A DNA stretch of 64,000 nt from positions 62,001 through 126,000 of the forward strand of contig JAAEAF010003150.1 in the NCBI GenBank assembly GCA_011037195.1. Direction: 5' to 3'. The position numbers were made by a program, and so were the translations under genes. The stretch comes from Triatoma infestans (lineage: Eukaryota; Arthropoda; Insecta; Hemiptera; Reduviidae). The notes beneath the pieces are model-generated. The model ran no database searches. It was not told the origin of the DNA and saw only the letters and a list, made by a program, of their open reading frames with translations. This document shows positions 1 to 13,373 of the stretch, in pieces. Position 1 is the stretch's first letter, and every line of letters starts with the position of its first letter.

Positions 1-3000
1 GTTGAAGAATCGGAGGAAGAAGATGAAGACGAGGTACTTGATGAAGAAGAAGAACTGCTACTACTTGAACTTGACCTGGATCTGGCTTTCTTATGTTTTG
101 GTCTAGAAAAAGATCAATGAAATTTATTATGGAGTTCGAAGTTTTTTCGTGACAGCTTGCTTCATTTTGTGATCATCACCGGTTTCACCAATCATTGGAA
201 TATACATAAACACTAAACGTATGGATGCAAGTTGCAGCAACACTGGATAATATTCGGAATTCTTGTTGTCCCTAACTGGTTTCGGATTCTCATCTATCGT
301 CGGAGTAAGGCTATCAATTTCGTGTAGAGAGTTGACTTCAACTTTAAGCCAACACGAAATTGACAGCCTTACTCTGACAGTGTTGAGAACCCGAAACCTC
401 TCAGAAACAACGAAAATAAACATGCTAAGGCGGATAAAATCCCATATATACATGTATGGTGCATACATATAAAATATATGGTGCTAATCGACGAGCTTAC
501 GCTGAGCTCAAAACCGTTAGGACTACGAAATAAAGCAAGCAAGATATCAAGGAAAAAGTTCTGGTATTTAACAAATATGTGGACTCCCATGAACTAAAAA
601 ATGATAGTCTAATAAAAGTATTAGTGATATAATTTATTCTTTACTAATCTAAAACTTTGCAATTTGGATATCATTTACTATCATTATATTTAATTTTTAC
701 AAATAGTATTAAACGTACTTTTTCTCCTTCTTTTTCTTCTTTTTATTACTCTTTCCTCCCTCATGCTGCACCAGTAAATGCTTCAATGCCTCCTTTACTC
801 CTTGTGCTTTGATGGGTGTGATTAAAGGTATTGTTTCAACCTCATTTGGTCTTCCAAGTCCTTGCTTATTCTTGATATATTCAATTGAATTCTTTGCCTC
901 TTCGTGGAATGGTATTATGGAAAGGCAGCGTTCATATGCAGCCAAAGCTTCATCCCATTTGGACTCATCCTCAAAGCTGTAACAAGAAAGATTGAACAGA
1001 TTAGTTCTTGAGAGAAGTGATTAGTTCTGAGGGAAGTGATTAGCTCAGTGGTAACGCGCTGGACTCTCACACGGAGGTCCCGATTCCAGTCCAGCAGTGC
1101 TGCTCTACTTTAATTAGAAGTCTCTACCGCTCACTGTCTGGTGGCCAACAGTTCATTGAGGGGCGCCAATAACCCATAGATGTAAAAATAAATACTTCTT
1201 GTACTTAATACAAAGTGATATATTATTGATTCGAGATCCGTCTTTGAAGATTTCTGATAAGTATAATAAAAAAAAAAACTTTTCACCTCCCAACAATTGC
1301 TAAGTTGCCCATTAATTTGATTTACTTAATGGCTGAAAGTATAGGAACTTCAAATGACAAGAAAGCAACTTCAAAACTCGTCTATAAAATAATTTTTTTC
1401 CTTTAAAACAAAAGTAATGGATATTCATATGTTTAGTTAAAAGTTTTAAAAATCACTACAGGTTTTTTTTTTAGAAATTGGAAAAAATTCAGTATGGTTT
1501 CTGAATCGATTTCCATTAAGTGACTGATCGAAACCTTCCATTTCGGATGCTCTACTCTATTAAGGGAGAAAATCTAGCTTCGAAAATCACCTATGAATGA
1601 AATATTCCCTTACAAGATTAAGAGAAGACATAAATCCGAAGGGATTTCCTCTATATGTAATTTATTATTATTACTCATTATAATACTCGATTATTACATA
1701 ATCTTAGGAAAACATCAACAGGTTTGGACTAAATGATGGAGGAAGATATTAATTGCGTATTCAAGTAAGCTAAAAGAACAAAATTCTAATAAGCTGTTAG
1801 TTTCTTATTTCTTTTTAAATTTTGAGAATAAAGGCGAAGGTTTTACGCAATATTTTGTAACAAACTATTAACCGTTTAATCAGTACTAGGTATATTTAAA
1901 AAAAGAAGTAAATGTTAGGCAACATTTAATCATGTTCGTTACTTTCTTTAAATAACAGCTCAGCTGAACTTCATTTATAATCATGTGTTCTTAATGAAAA
2001 TCATTAGATAAGAAAATTCCGAAAAAACTCAAATCTAAAAATTCGGTTAACCGATTTTCTTTAAACTTAGAATTCTGCAATGCATCTTCAGGACTTAGTG
2101 TTACATTCATTGCAGAAAAGATTCGGTTGTACTGAGGAAATTTTATTGTTCAGTGCCTAAAGAAATTTCCAAAATTAATTTTTGCTACAAAGTATTATGC
2201 TATACAATGAACAGCTGAAACTAGTATTTCACTGATACAGATAACATCCAACTTAACAATTCTCAGATATAATCAATAAAGCAAGTGTGGTGATCTAGCT
2301 ATAGCACATACCTTCTTCCATATGCTACGAGGGTTTCAGCCAAATATTTTCTGGCATTTTGGTGGTTAGAATTGATCTTTAATGCGGCATCAAAATCTTC
2401 AATAGCTTTCTTAAAAGTCCCTCCATTGGCATATCTGTTAAAATAAGAAAATCTTAACAAATCAATTAAATACATAGTAATGTAGGAATAAACATTTAAG
2501 CCCTTTTTTTTTTCCAAAACAAAAATTGATTACCACAGCGAACTTTCGAGGATGTTGCTTTTAGTTATAGTGAAGTAAATCAATAATAGCAATGGATTTT
2601 TTAACAACAGGTATAAAGATAGAAATCACTTTCGATCATAAATCCTAGTTCAATATATATCTACAAATTTGTAATCACTATGCTTGGAAATGAATAATGC
2701 CTGAAAAGTAAAATAACAATGAATTATACTATCTATATAAAACTATCATTCCCTAATCTATTTACTACGATATTTCAAATTACTGTTGTACTATACTCTA
2801 CTACATATTCGGATTATAATAATCTATATTCGTTTTGAATTTAATCGAACTCTGTTAACCGCTAAAACCTTCACTTTCCAGACGTTGTCCTCTCACCAAG
2901 TGAGAGATTATAAGTCTGTAGACACCCCGTTTTCTTAGAAAGATGGCAGTGTGGACCACGATCTGCTTACCATAAATCTCCCTATAAAGTATGGTTTTAA

Positions 3001-6000
3001 TCTTGAACCTTGGATAATTGCATCATAGGTTTAGTTTTAGAATTTAAAATTTTATCTTGGCGTTTCAAAAGCATCCACCCATTACTAATTTGCTAATTAT
3101 TAACTAGTAAGCACTAACTTTCAAATAATGCTCTATCTTCAGGTCTGAACAGTCTAAAACATTTTTCTCAATATCTGTTATTCGAAAATAATCTGGAGTA
3201 TACGATGCGAAGGAATTAAAGAAAACTTTAGAAAGGACAAGCCCACTAAGTGCCCCCCCCAGATACAGAAATCAACTATCTACACAATAACTGGCATCTG
3301 TAATTTCATCGGTATGATCCAAACACGATTACTAACTGAACTAAGAATTGTTATCAAGATACAATTTTCCGGTAGAAAGAGCACTGGGTTCACAAGTCAT
3401 CTTTTCGAAATTTGCATCATTTTTAAATAATTTGAAATTCCAAATATGACCCATTTACATGAATTTAAATGCGGATTTTTTTTTTTTAATTTCCACTATC
3501 GGTGTTTGAAAAACCTCTAGATGCAGAATAATCACCTAAATAAGATTATTTTATGAAGGGTTATAGAACAGACTAAAAAAATAGTAGTTTATAAAATCTA
3601 CTTACAAGGCCCCTCTAGCAACAAGTGCCTCAATGTTGTTGGCGTCGATTGTAAGAGCTTTGTTCAAGCATTGAAAAGCTTCTGTATGACGTCCTGCCTT
3701 GAAGTGTGCTATTCCATCTGAAACGCTTCTGTAAGCCCATTTGCTCGATTGTGCCTGCCTAAGTTCCGCTGCACATTCCTCAGTTGGGAATCCAAATCTA
3801 CATAATTTATCAGTAACTTTTATACAAACCAAATTATAAAAAAATAAATTTGTCAAAAGTATAGAAATAACTTGTAACTCTTAAAACATAAAAGACTTCC
3901 AGATATTTCCCTACAGAAAAAGTCTGTTGAAAATTTCAACAAAAATTTCTCTTATTACAATTCTGATTGACAAAGTTTCTTCAAACTTGGGACTTTTAAT
4001 AAATGTTTAGTTCTCATTGGCATACATAAAGAAATATAAAAGAGTACAATAATTGTTGGTAATTGGGTCACAAAGTCTTCTGAATCCTCTATAACTTTTA
4101 GGGCAATTTAAAGTTAAGTTTAACTTAAGATGAAATCACTCCACAAAAGAAATGAACGTCTATTTTATAAGGGGATTTTACATAAACTACCAATTGGAGA
4201 GACGTGGATGAAGATGGAAAGCAAACATACTTTAGTCACATTCACAAACTTTTCGAACAAAGTTTGAATAACAAGTAATGCTGTTCAAAGTTTTGGTAAT
4301 GCTGATCATACGCAAGCAACCAAACAAAAATATCCACAAATTTCGGAATTCTTATAGGCTTGTGATAAAATGCTCACCTCAATACTGGAAAATTGGAATA
4401 CTGCTGATTTCCAAGTCCTAATTCTTGAGAGAGGTGCTTGATGTTTCCAGGATTTTGGAAGCCAACAGAGTTATTCAACACCTCATCATATGTCTCAGTA
4501 ATGCCTTCCTGCCACATTCTATAATAGCAAGACAAGATTTAAAAAAGTTACACACTTAGAATATTGAAAAATTCAGTATAGTCTTTCAACAGCGAATGCA
4601 CAATAATCATTAACGCAATTACATTATAATTTTAAACAAATACTTCTATTGGAAAGTACTAATCTATCGATATTTATTGTTAAAAAAATTAAATTAAACA
4701 ATTTAAATACAGACATGACCAATAAATTTTAGATACATTATTTTATGAATTCATCAAGTACTTATGAAAATTACACTTTTCGTTTTTCGGTTTCCTTATA
4801 AAAATTGTTAAAAAAATCGTGAAAAGAATAAAAGGATTATTATTTTAAAAAGAAAACTTCGATTCCAAAACATTGAGTGATATTTCTAAAAAGGTACCAA
4901 TAATATATTTATTGTGACAAGGATGTTATTTATTACATGTCTGCATTAAGCAAATATGAGTTTAGGCATAAATTTAAGCAAATTTGTACTGCAAATGTGG
5001 GGAAAATAATTACTATATTATTTACATATTAATCACATAATGTTTATTATGAAGATAATCCCAAATCAAATTCACCGGGGTCTCACCTGATGTTGCGACG
5101 AAGAAATATTTTGTCTGTGTAAAATCATGTTTAAACTGAATAATCCATCATAGTAATAAATTGTATTTTTTTTAAATATTTTTTTGTATTCAATAGTACA
5201 TAAGGAGGTGTGCGGGCAAGTGACTCACACAGTGATAAAACAAAGTCTACATTTTTTGATGAAAAGGCTACCAACACCTCTCGAGTCTCTTGGTTTTATG
5301 ATGCTGCAATATGAAAATTATTCAAGTATTAAAATTATGATGCGCATTCCAAATAAATGATAATCCATTTTATTGTTTTGTTTTATTGATGGCCTGGTGC
5401 TTCGATCGTTTTTGTTTTTTGTTTAATTGGCAACACTGACAATCACTTTTAATTTTAATATGACAATCACTTTTGCTTTGACCCATCATATCAGCATCCT
5501 TCTACAATATTCGGTATATTGTACTAAAACAGAATGACCAAATATAACCACACAAATTAAGTCATGCTCATTTTTTTCTTGTGTTTAATTATCCGTGGAA
5601 AAGCGAAATGGGCATAATTGATATGTACATATTCTTGAATGAATAATTTAAAGTTTTCCCATTAAGGCACGTCTACTCTTGAAGTATCTTGTGTGATAAG
5701 ATGATTTATTTAGGCCCACAACTTTACATATTTAGAGAGAGACAGAGAGAACAACTGGAAATATTTAAGTCGGCAAATATTTTACCTTATATTCACGAAA
5801 ACATCCTGTTGTCCAAATAAAACGAATCTCATAATTAATAAGGCCATTTCTATTTACGGTTGAAATGTCTTCAAATATTTAACAATCACAGTCCCCAACA
5901 TCATATGCTGTGATAAAATAGTATATAACTCGCATGATTTCCAAATGGCCATAGCAAAGGCACTAAATAAACTCATAATTAAGTATTCAAGAATGCCTTC

Positions 6001-9000
6001 TCATAGTTGGTCATAATATTATAACTGAAAGAAATTAATACTTAATTTATAAAAAAAAAATAAATAAAATAAAGAAAAAATTTCATATTTACCGTCAACA
6101 TTTATATGACTAACTTAAATCACTGTTGGGAATAATTTAAAAATTAGGGGTTTCCTTATCTTAAACATTGAAATACTACACGTGGACACAGTTATAATAA
6201 ATATTTTAGTCTGTTTTTTAATAGCGGAAAATTAACATAACTTACCTCTGGTGTACGAATGAACTACTAATGTTTATAGTCGCAACTTTTACCTAATCCT
6301 CATTGCATACAGTTACAATTTTACCTGTTAATGTTTCCTAAATACCTCCTTATATAAATAAACATTATGTCTACTCCATTAAAATACGGATTTTTTAAAC
6401 AAAAAAGTGAGAAACGTGAGGTGAGAAGTGTAGTGCGCAAAAAATAATTACCTATAAGAAGCTGGTAAATCTTCTGAATGGATCAGTCCAAGCTTGGATC
6501 TTGCAGAGGTATCGCAAGTGTCGCCTTTCATTCCAGCGTAAATCTTCTCTGAACTTGTAACCACTTCCAAAACTTCGGCGCATACCAAATCATTTATCAG
6601 GAAGGAACGAGTAACATTCTTCTTATCCATTGCAGGGATCAAATTTACTGAGTGGATAATTGCCTGAAAATTAATGGTCAATTTATTATAAATATAAGTT
6701 TTTCACCATCATTTTAATACCTCTTTAGTACAATAAAATCTAATGACATCTACAGTTATAAAACTTGAATAAAAAAAAACAAAAAAAAACTGATACAAGT
6801 TATCAAGATATTTCAAGTATAAATTCAACTGCAGGGGTGGAATAAGCTCAGTGGTTGCACATTGGACTTTAAACCTTGTTATCCCGAGTTGGGGTCCAGC
6901 ACAGTTTCTTGCCATAGGAGCTTTTGCAGCTCTTTGTCCTGGCAAAAGTTATCTGCCCCACAGATGCTGACGCACTATTACAAAAAATGTAAAAAAAATA
7001 CTACATCCAAGCCTCAAAAATATTAAATATGAAGAGGGATAGGCTATAAAATCAAATCCACTACAACTGAAAAATCTACAGTCTTATGTCAATCATTAAG
7101 TATAAATTATCAATTAGTTGTTTATCAGTTGTTAATCAGAAAGTACCAATGTAGGATTATGAAAGGTGAGCATGAATTTGTGACTTATGAGTTTACCGCA
7201 GATCCGCTAAACGAAATATCAACCACACTCCACGTCTATGTGTGATATGGGAGACATTTGGAGATGTAACTTGCGTTTTGTGTTACTTGTATTGGGAACC
7301 TCAGGGACCCAAACATTCTTGATGAAATGGGCAAGAATCTCTATACGGAATTCTAGATTTATGTTAAATTCACAGATAATTTTGAGAGATTAGAAAATAA
7401 TTACTTCTATTAGTTGATATTTAGATTCTGATTACCGTAAGTAATCACTCTCTTCATAGAAATAAAAAAAATATAATTTTATTACCTTAATGCTCAAATC
7501 TGCAACTATTCTTGTGGTCTCTCCTTCAGAATACACAACTTTCATCAAATATCCCGTCGATAGCTTGGTTATAAGGGATCCGTATATTATATCCCCTGGC
7601 TTCACACACTAAAAAATTAAGCAGAATTTAATATTTAAATATGATACTCCTTAATTCTAAATTTAAATTGAATTTTACAATTTTTACTTTCTCTTATTGC
7701 TTAAGAGGAAATATTGCAATCATTCAAAATTTCGAAATTAGGAATTGGGTTTTAAATTGGAAAATTACTTGGTTTGGGTCAGCTTTATATGGAAGAAATG
7801 TTTTAGCGAAAGATTATGTTAGTATTTAAAAAACGAAAAATTGCCGGGTAAAAACTTAATGTTTAGTTTTCGGAGATTTAGCAAAAAATCCGTCAATCGA
7901 AAGTGCGTCTTTGAACACTTTTTTCCCTCAGTTTTACGAAAACAGTTCCAACGATTTTCTCTAAACTTCGCAAACTAACTATACTTATATATATCGTATC
8001 ATTTATATCACTTTTATTTTTTTAGGCAACCATTTTTGAGTGTTTCTGTAAAGAAAAAGAATTCTAGGTGAGCTTCAATGGTAAGCTTTTCTCCAAAAGT
8101 GCCAGTTTTATGTAAGATCTACCAAATAAATTAAATTAAAGTCTAACGAATGCAATACTAGCATTCCATGTTTGAAAAAAACCGTAACTGGAATTAATTA
8201 CAAAAAAGAAAAAAAACTCCTGCAATATTCTTTAACCATTTATAAACTTCTATTTGCAAAGTTTTTCCTGAAGTATAAATTTTTAAAAGATTTAAGGGAC
8301 TTACAAGACTTAGGCTTCAATCTAAACTATTTAGTTTTGTTTGGAGTCTCAGAGGCTCTAGCTAATGGTCTATAATGTAGACACAGAAAATTCTAATGTT
8401 CTAGAAAAAACCAAGAAGTACAATGTGTGTTTCTCCATCAAATTAAGGCCTACCAAACTTCGTAAAAATTCTTAAATATTTTTTCTTATTTTGGCTTTAG
8501 TCATTAGCAATTGCCTGCCATAATATGAAATATAATGTCTTTTTTTTGTTTTTTTGCTGAAAGATTGGCCCGTGAAAAAATATCTTAACTACTTTTTGCC
8601 AACATTTCGACAAACGTCTTAGTCTTCATCAAGGCTATATATACATTGCAGGCACAATCTCTGTATAATAAATGCATTTATCAAATGTAATACATAAAAT
8701 TTATATTACAGAATACTGTAGAAGTCGATTGTTCTTCAAAATGTTACAACTCATACCGAGAATTTGGACCATAGTTTACATGACCTTTTTCGTTGCATTA
8801 CTCCCCCCTTCGCTACTTTTTAGTGTCATCAGGTCGCAAACTTCCTATATATTTACAATTGGTACAGATTTTATATAGAGACTGTGTCTTCTTCTCTCAA
8901 AAATAGCTGATGAAGACCAAGTAGTTTGATCGGAACGTTGGCAACAAGTTGTTAAGATTTTTTTTCCCCTGCCAATCATCATCAAAAGCGAACAAGAAAT

Positions 9001-12000
9001 AATTAATCAGAGCAATCAGTCTTATTATGAAATATATGTCTGCCATAATATGAAATACTATTACTTTGTTACAAAAGTTTTTATGCATGAAAACAATGCT
9101 GATCTTTGAAGTCTAATTATAAATCCTATTTGTTGGTTTTGTTTATATAAATTCATATCAATGTTTATTTTGCCTATTTACTAATCCTTTATTCATTGTG
9201 AGCCCAAACGTCTTTCCTTTACTACTATAATCTACAACCAAAATGTTAGAAGAAAAATGTGATTCGCTATCTTATGAGAAATGATTGGAAAAAAGCGACA
9301 AAGGTAGCCGAGGAAATTTATACAGGGAAGGAGTGTGGAGGAGGTGGTGCACGAAATACGGCGCGCTTGGTTTCAATGTTTCGAAAATGGAAACAACAGC
9401 TTTTAAACCAGGTTGTCCCTAGGCTGACGATGATGAGGAATTTCTCGAATGGTGAAACAGAATCTGTTGAACACTCAAGGATTATCACTTCCATGGTGAA
9501 CCAACTCAGAAAGCTGGAAGTCCAGAATTTTAGACGAAGAACAGATTCTCATAAGTGTCACAGCATCAAGCCGATCAGCGTGATGTGTGCAAAAATTTGT
9601 CTTAAATTCCAAAAGATGTTCGGTTTTGGAAAAGAATTGGAACATTTGATAAAAGAGGATATTTTTTTAAAATCCCAACAGCGTAAGCCTAGATACCACA
9701 AAACCATTAGACCAACCAGAGTTTTGTCAAGACTGGCTCGGGAAAAAAGTCAAGCTTTGCGTCTGGAAAATTGAAGGTGTTTTGTAATTTGAGCTTGCTC
9801 CAGACGGCAGAGCTGTGGTTTCTGAACAAAAGGTTCTTTAATACTTTTTAATTAACTGAAATTTATTCTGCAACATGGTAATACTCCCGCCCAATGTTTA
9901 CTCAGGTAAAATTAGCAGAATTGAAGGAAGTAAGCGTTTTGCCAAAAGCCATAATGTTGCACCATCTGATTGAACTTTTCAGTCTATAGCTAATTTTCTA
10001 TAAGGACGGCGCTTTGAAAATTATGAAGCGCTGCGATTAGGGTATGAGGAGTTTTCCGCCTCTAAACCAAAGTGGTATTACCGTCACCAAATTAAAATGC
10101 TTGCAATAAGATTGACACAATTTTTAGAAAATGATGGTTGATATTTTGGAAACAAATTCAAGTATAAATTACACATTTAAGTAAAATTTAAGTATATAAA
10201 TTTTAAGTACAAATTTTTATATTTACTTTTATATATTTTACTTGTTTTCATGCACAAAAACTTTTTATAGCAACCTACTAAAAAAGTCCATTTATGAAAT
10301 GTGTATATTATTTGCAAAATTATTTATTTAATATATAATGCAGAATTAACTCTAAAAAAATCTGTTGTGGAACACTCACAATACTTTCTCTTACTGGAGT
10401 TAAGAAAATTGTAATTGACAAATTTTCTTCCAACTTATAATTTTAACGTCTGGTACTTTTTCCGTTGTAGCATGCATATTCCTTTTGTTCCAGACCGGTT
10501 TCGGATTTTCATCCATCGTCAGAGCAAATTCACAAAGTTCGTGTAGGAAGGTAACTTCAAAACAATGTTTCTGTTGCACTCACACTACTTGGTTTGCCCA
10601 AATCGCACTTTGTTTTATAATTTAAGATAAATGTTTGCCTTCAGTTTTATATTTATTGAAGAATCTAAACTTAATAAAATGACCTTTCTATAAGAAAGCA
10701 TAACCTCCCCCCCACCGAACTTCTTTAAATGAAATTCTCGGAAAGAAGTTTTATTCAAAAGTGGTAGATCTCTATATTCATATCATATAGTTAGTATATC
10801 AAATCTGATGGAAACTGGTCGGTATTTTTATGGAGAAAATCGCGAAATATGAAAAACTGTTCAGTAAAAACGCACTCCCGTTTACTCATTTTCTTGAAAC
10901 TCGGAAGTTTGGCAGTCGATTTATTTCTAATTAATTTTGTTTAGATAGTAGAATTGTATAATCAACTAAGATAGCACTTTAGAAGAAAACATTACTCCAC
11001 CCTTCCCTCAAAAACCCCCTTAAATAACTTTACTCAGCTAAATGTTGCAAGTAAAAGTTGTAGTTCTTTATATGTGTAGTTCACGTATTAGTTTATAGAA
11101 TATCGTTGGAGCCGTTTTGGAGTAAAAAGTAGAAAACTGAAGAATAGTTTACAGTAAAAATGAACTTTCGGTCATCTGATTTTCGACAGAATTTCGGTAA
11201 CATATTTAATCCTAATTAATATTATTTAGATGACAGAATTGTCCAACCAGGCAAGACCGGCTCGAGAAAAAAGTCTAGCGAGGGCACTAATGGAAGGATA
11301 AGATTGCTTTTTTTGATATTTTTGTTTTTAAAAAAGTATGGAAATAATTTTTTAAAGCTGAAATAATGTATTAAGCATAAAATATAGTATAAGTGATGGA
11401 TGGCCTATAGGTTTAGGAGTATATATTCCCGACTTTTACCCTAACTTGAAATCCATTGTTAGGTCAAATGAAAAGGAACTGTGAATTTAGCCAAACGCTA
11501 CACCCCCTTATTGCCTAGAATTTTATTAAATTGCAATACTTCTCATACAACGGTAAAAAAAGTCAATATCAAATGAAATGAAATTAATAATTATTCTATT
11601 TACTTTAATGTTATACAAATAACATAATATACTTACTGCAAAAAAATGTTCTGTTCTATCTTTTTTATCAATATCAGCAGCAAAAACATCATAAGGTGGC
11701 ATCTCTGCACAAAGCTCCCCTCCGACTGGAGATTGGGGCGTTTTCGGAAGAGGCACTCGCACGTTTAATACTTCATCAAACAGGACGTTTGCATTCTTCG
11801 ATATAAACTGATGAAGCTTTAGCCTCTTCCCACGATCTTGAAATCTGCACAATTAGAAAAAATATGAATAATTTAATTTATTTGTAGCTTGCAATCAGAA
11901 CACTGCGAATTTATTGTAAGAGTGTTTTGGAGAACATGAATCAACAGATTAGTAATGAACAAACTGGTGTTTAAAGTTTGATTAAACATGGTAATAGCTA

Positions 12001-12281
12001 ATAACTACATTATAACATTAGTTTAAATCATTATAGACTACCAAGTCATTTATTTATTTTTTTTTTCGGTTCTAGACATGCTTTAATTGTAAAATTATTT
12101 ATTCTCACGTTACTCACCCTAAATATTTCTGTCGTTCTTGAAAAACAGCAAAGTCCACATTTTCAACACTTAGTCTTTGTAAGTCATGTTCTCCTCTTTC
12201 ACTTTCCCAAGCTTTCTTGAGTTGCTGACCATGGTAATTTAAAGACCTGGCAATTAATGCGCTATCCAATACATTATCCAT
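1..12281 (-). CDS. TTC14: TTC14-like S1/TPR protein, 3' end off the window
   Basis: Nine exons on the minus strand: 12281-12118, 11844-11637, 7608-7486, 6663-6452, 4518-4378, 3797-3606, 2434-2312, 976-719 and 102-1 (continues beyond the edge). All junctions are GT-AG and stay in phase, giving 507 visible residues. The order matches TTC14: a conserved N-terminus ([18 protein letters not shown]), an S1-like RNA-binding region at about 125-215 ([19 protein letters not shown]), then three TPR repeats at about 300-440 ([49 protein letters not shown]), a poly-Lys stretch and a Ser/Arg-rich tail starting KARSRSSSS. Family knowledge: TTC14 is a poorly studied, probably RNA-associated protein; no enzymatic role is inferred. 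The start is the first ATG of the conserved N-terminus. Introns are AT-rich and carry SINEs and other repeats. Identity is firm; the end is missing. Confidence 0.9.
225..450. repeat. small inverted-pair copy of the hammerhead repeat family
   Basis: The left arm (about 225-335, minus orientation) and right arm (about 336-450, plus orientation) carry degenerate versions of the 42001-42030 core: CCGACGA...GAAAC on the left and CUGACAG...GAAAC on the right. The central part (AATTTCGTGTAG / CACGAAATT) folds back. The right end is GGCGGATAAAATCCC, the same end as the 41.97-44.40 kb palindrome. It lies in the last visible TTC14 intron. Confidence 0.6.
1030..1200 (+). repeat. tRNA-derived SINE
   Basis: It has a tRNA-like head with a box A (TAGCTCAGTGGTAACGCGC) and a B-like box (CGATTCCAGTCC), then a body ending ATAGATGTAAAAATAAA. 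It lies in an intron of TTC14. No full cloverleaf is preserved, so it is not a tRNA gene. Confidence 0.6.
6830..7000 (+). repeat. tRNA-derived SINE, diverged
   Basis: It has a box A-like AAGCTCAGTGGTTGCAC and a box B-like GAGTTGGGGTCCAG, then a body ending at an A-rich stretch near 6985-7000. It lies in TTC14 intron 4. Confidence 0.45.
7845..8125 (-). repeat. dispersed repeat family R, partial copy
   Basis: This is a reverse internal fragment (GAAAGTGCG, TCAGTTTTACGAAAAC and ATTTTCTCTAAACTTCGC) in TTC14 intron 3. A shorter one is at about 50340-50460. Confidence 0.45.
8555..8990. repeat. inverted-repeat element in TTC14 intron 3
   Basis: The arms at about 8555-8634 and 8907-8990 are inverted and roughly three-quarters identical, each ending in a GATGAAGAC...CGTTGGCAA-type stretch. 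The 270-bp centre shows no gene. Each arm includes a degenerate hammerhead-like core. Confidence 0.6.
8907..8940 (+). ncRNA. degenerate hammerhead-like core, right arm
   Basis: CUGAUGA is followed by AGACC...GAUC as a possible stem II and then GGAACGUU in place of GAAAC-GUH. The inverted copy at 8598-8634 (minus) keeps UUGAUGA and GAAAU instead. Both are decayed but share the layout. Confidence 0.3.
9259..9774 (+). pseudogene. 171-codon open frame, possible transposase relic
   Basis: Opposite strand in TTC14 intron 3. The composition is Arg/Lys-rich and less AT-rich than the surroundings. Residues around 60-110 ([34 protein letters not shown]) vaguely recall the helix-turn-helix part of mariner-like or DUF4817 transposases, but no catalytic motif follows and I cannot assign it. 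It may also be a chance ORF. Confidence 0.25.
10360..11260 (+). repeat. dispersed repeat family R, copy 1
   Basis: It starts at TCTGTTGTGGAACACTCAC and includes the internal family sequences AAAAACTGTTCAGTAAAA and cgcactcccgttt. It is interrupted by the hammerhead-family arm at about 10445-10615 and is truncated at the 3' side. Confidence 0.55.
10493..10522 (-). ncRNA. hammerhead-like core, identical to 42001-42030
   Basis: The 30-base core is the same as at 42001-42030, inside a single arm of the same repeat family (about 10445-10615) within TTC14 intron 2. The flanking stem I strands contain UUUG and CAAA, which could pair across an internal loop. Confidence 0.5.
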
Positions 12282-13373
12282 TCTGCCACTAATTAATTCT
12301 GGTGGTCATTTATCTTCTTTTAAACGCTGTTTAAGTAAAATAGGTAAAAATAAAGAAAAACTTAATCACAAATCTTACTAGTCATGTTCAACATTCATTA
12401 TGCAGATTGTGGGTATAAATGTATAAAAATGGCGTCCTAAAGCCGTATGGCTAGAAACATGGCTGACTTTGCCGGGAGTTGAATCGATTGAAAATAATCA
12501 GGCATAATGCAACTTGGTTTCTGACTAAAAATGCCAATATATAATTCATGCTGGATAATGATACGAAAAATACTTTTAACCAAAATATAAGAAATCAACA
12601 ACCTAATTATTAATATTAATAATTACAATTTTTAACATTAATAATAATAAGGGTAATATGAAAATATGGATAATCTAATATACACTTTTTAAAATTTCGT
12701 TTCTATCTTACCTTTCAATTTCATTTAATTATGAAGACAATTTGTGAAATTCGTCAAGGTCATTTATGAACTTAACGTCAGTAATAAACAAGAACACCTA
12801 CTCTAATTATCTATAGAGTTTCTAAATAAGACTTATCGCTCTTAACTTCGGATGTTAGAAAAAAGTTAAAAAAGCTTAAAATCCAAAATAACAAATACAC
12901 AAACGTAAAGACTGTAAAATCCTCGAGTCTCCCTCAAACTACAAACACGCAGAACCAATAAGTGCACAAACCATTGACTACGAAAATCTATATCAGTTTA
13001 GCCAACAGCAAAAAAAATCCATCACATGATCATTAAAAAATGAAATATTTTGTAGAAAATTTACTACAACTTTATTATTTCATAAGGAAACTCTAATTTA
13101 ATGAAATATTTAGGAAAGTATATAAACCTATTTTGAGTTGGTAAACCGTAACCATCTGTTCTTATCTTGGTTTAAAAATGTAAAAGCATTGAAATTACGA
13201 CTGCGGTCGTGAGGAGTTGTACAGTTACAGTGTCAATTATTTGAAGGTTATAGTACTTAAAAATAAATTGCCTTTATGTGAGGTCGTAAATAAAATCGGT
13301 AAGGTTCGATTACTTCCATCACTTTTAAGTTACTAATAAGTAATAGTGTAGTTAGTATTAGATTTCTCTTAAA
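12282..13373. promoter_or_regulatory. divergent intergenic region TTC14 / SLC25A20
   Basis: About 1.1 kb separates the two divergent start codons. It must contain the promoters and 5' UTRs of both genes. I see no coding potential, no clear TATA box and no recognisable repeat, so the transcription start sites are not placed. Confidence 0.5.

Noticed and set aside
1..117. Plus-strand acidic Glu/Asp/Leu-rich open frame
   Set aside because: The minus strand continues the TTC14 frame with a splice acceptor at 103-104 and an Arg/Ser-rich tail of the family; the acidic reading is its shadow.
1038..1110. Possible tRNA gene
   Set aside because: Box A is good, but the B box is altered and no cloverleaf closes; a SINE body follows.
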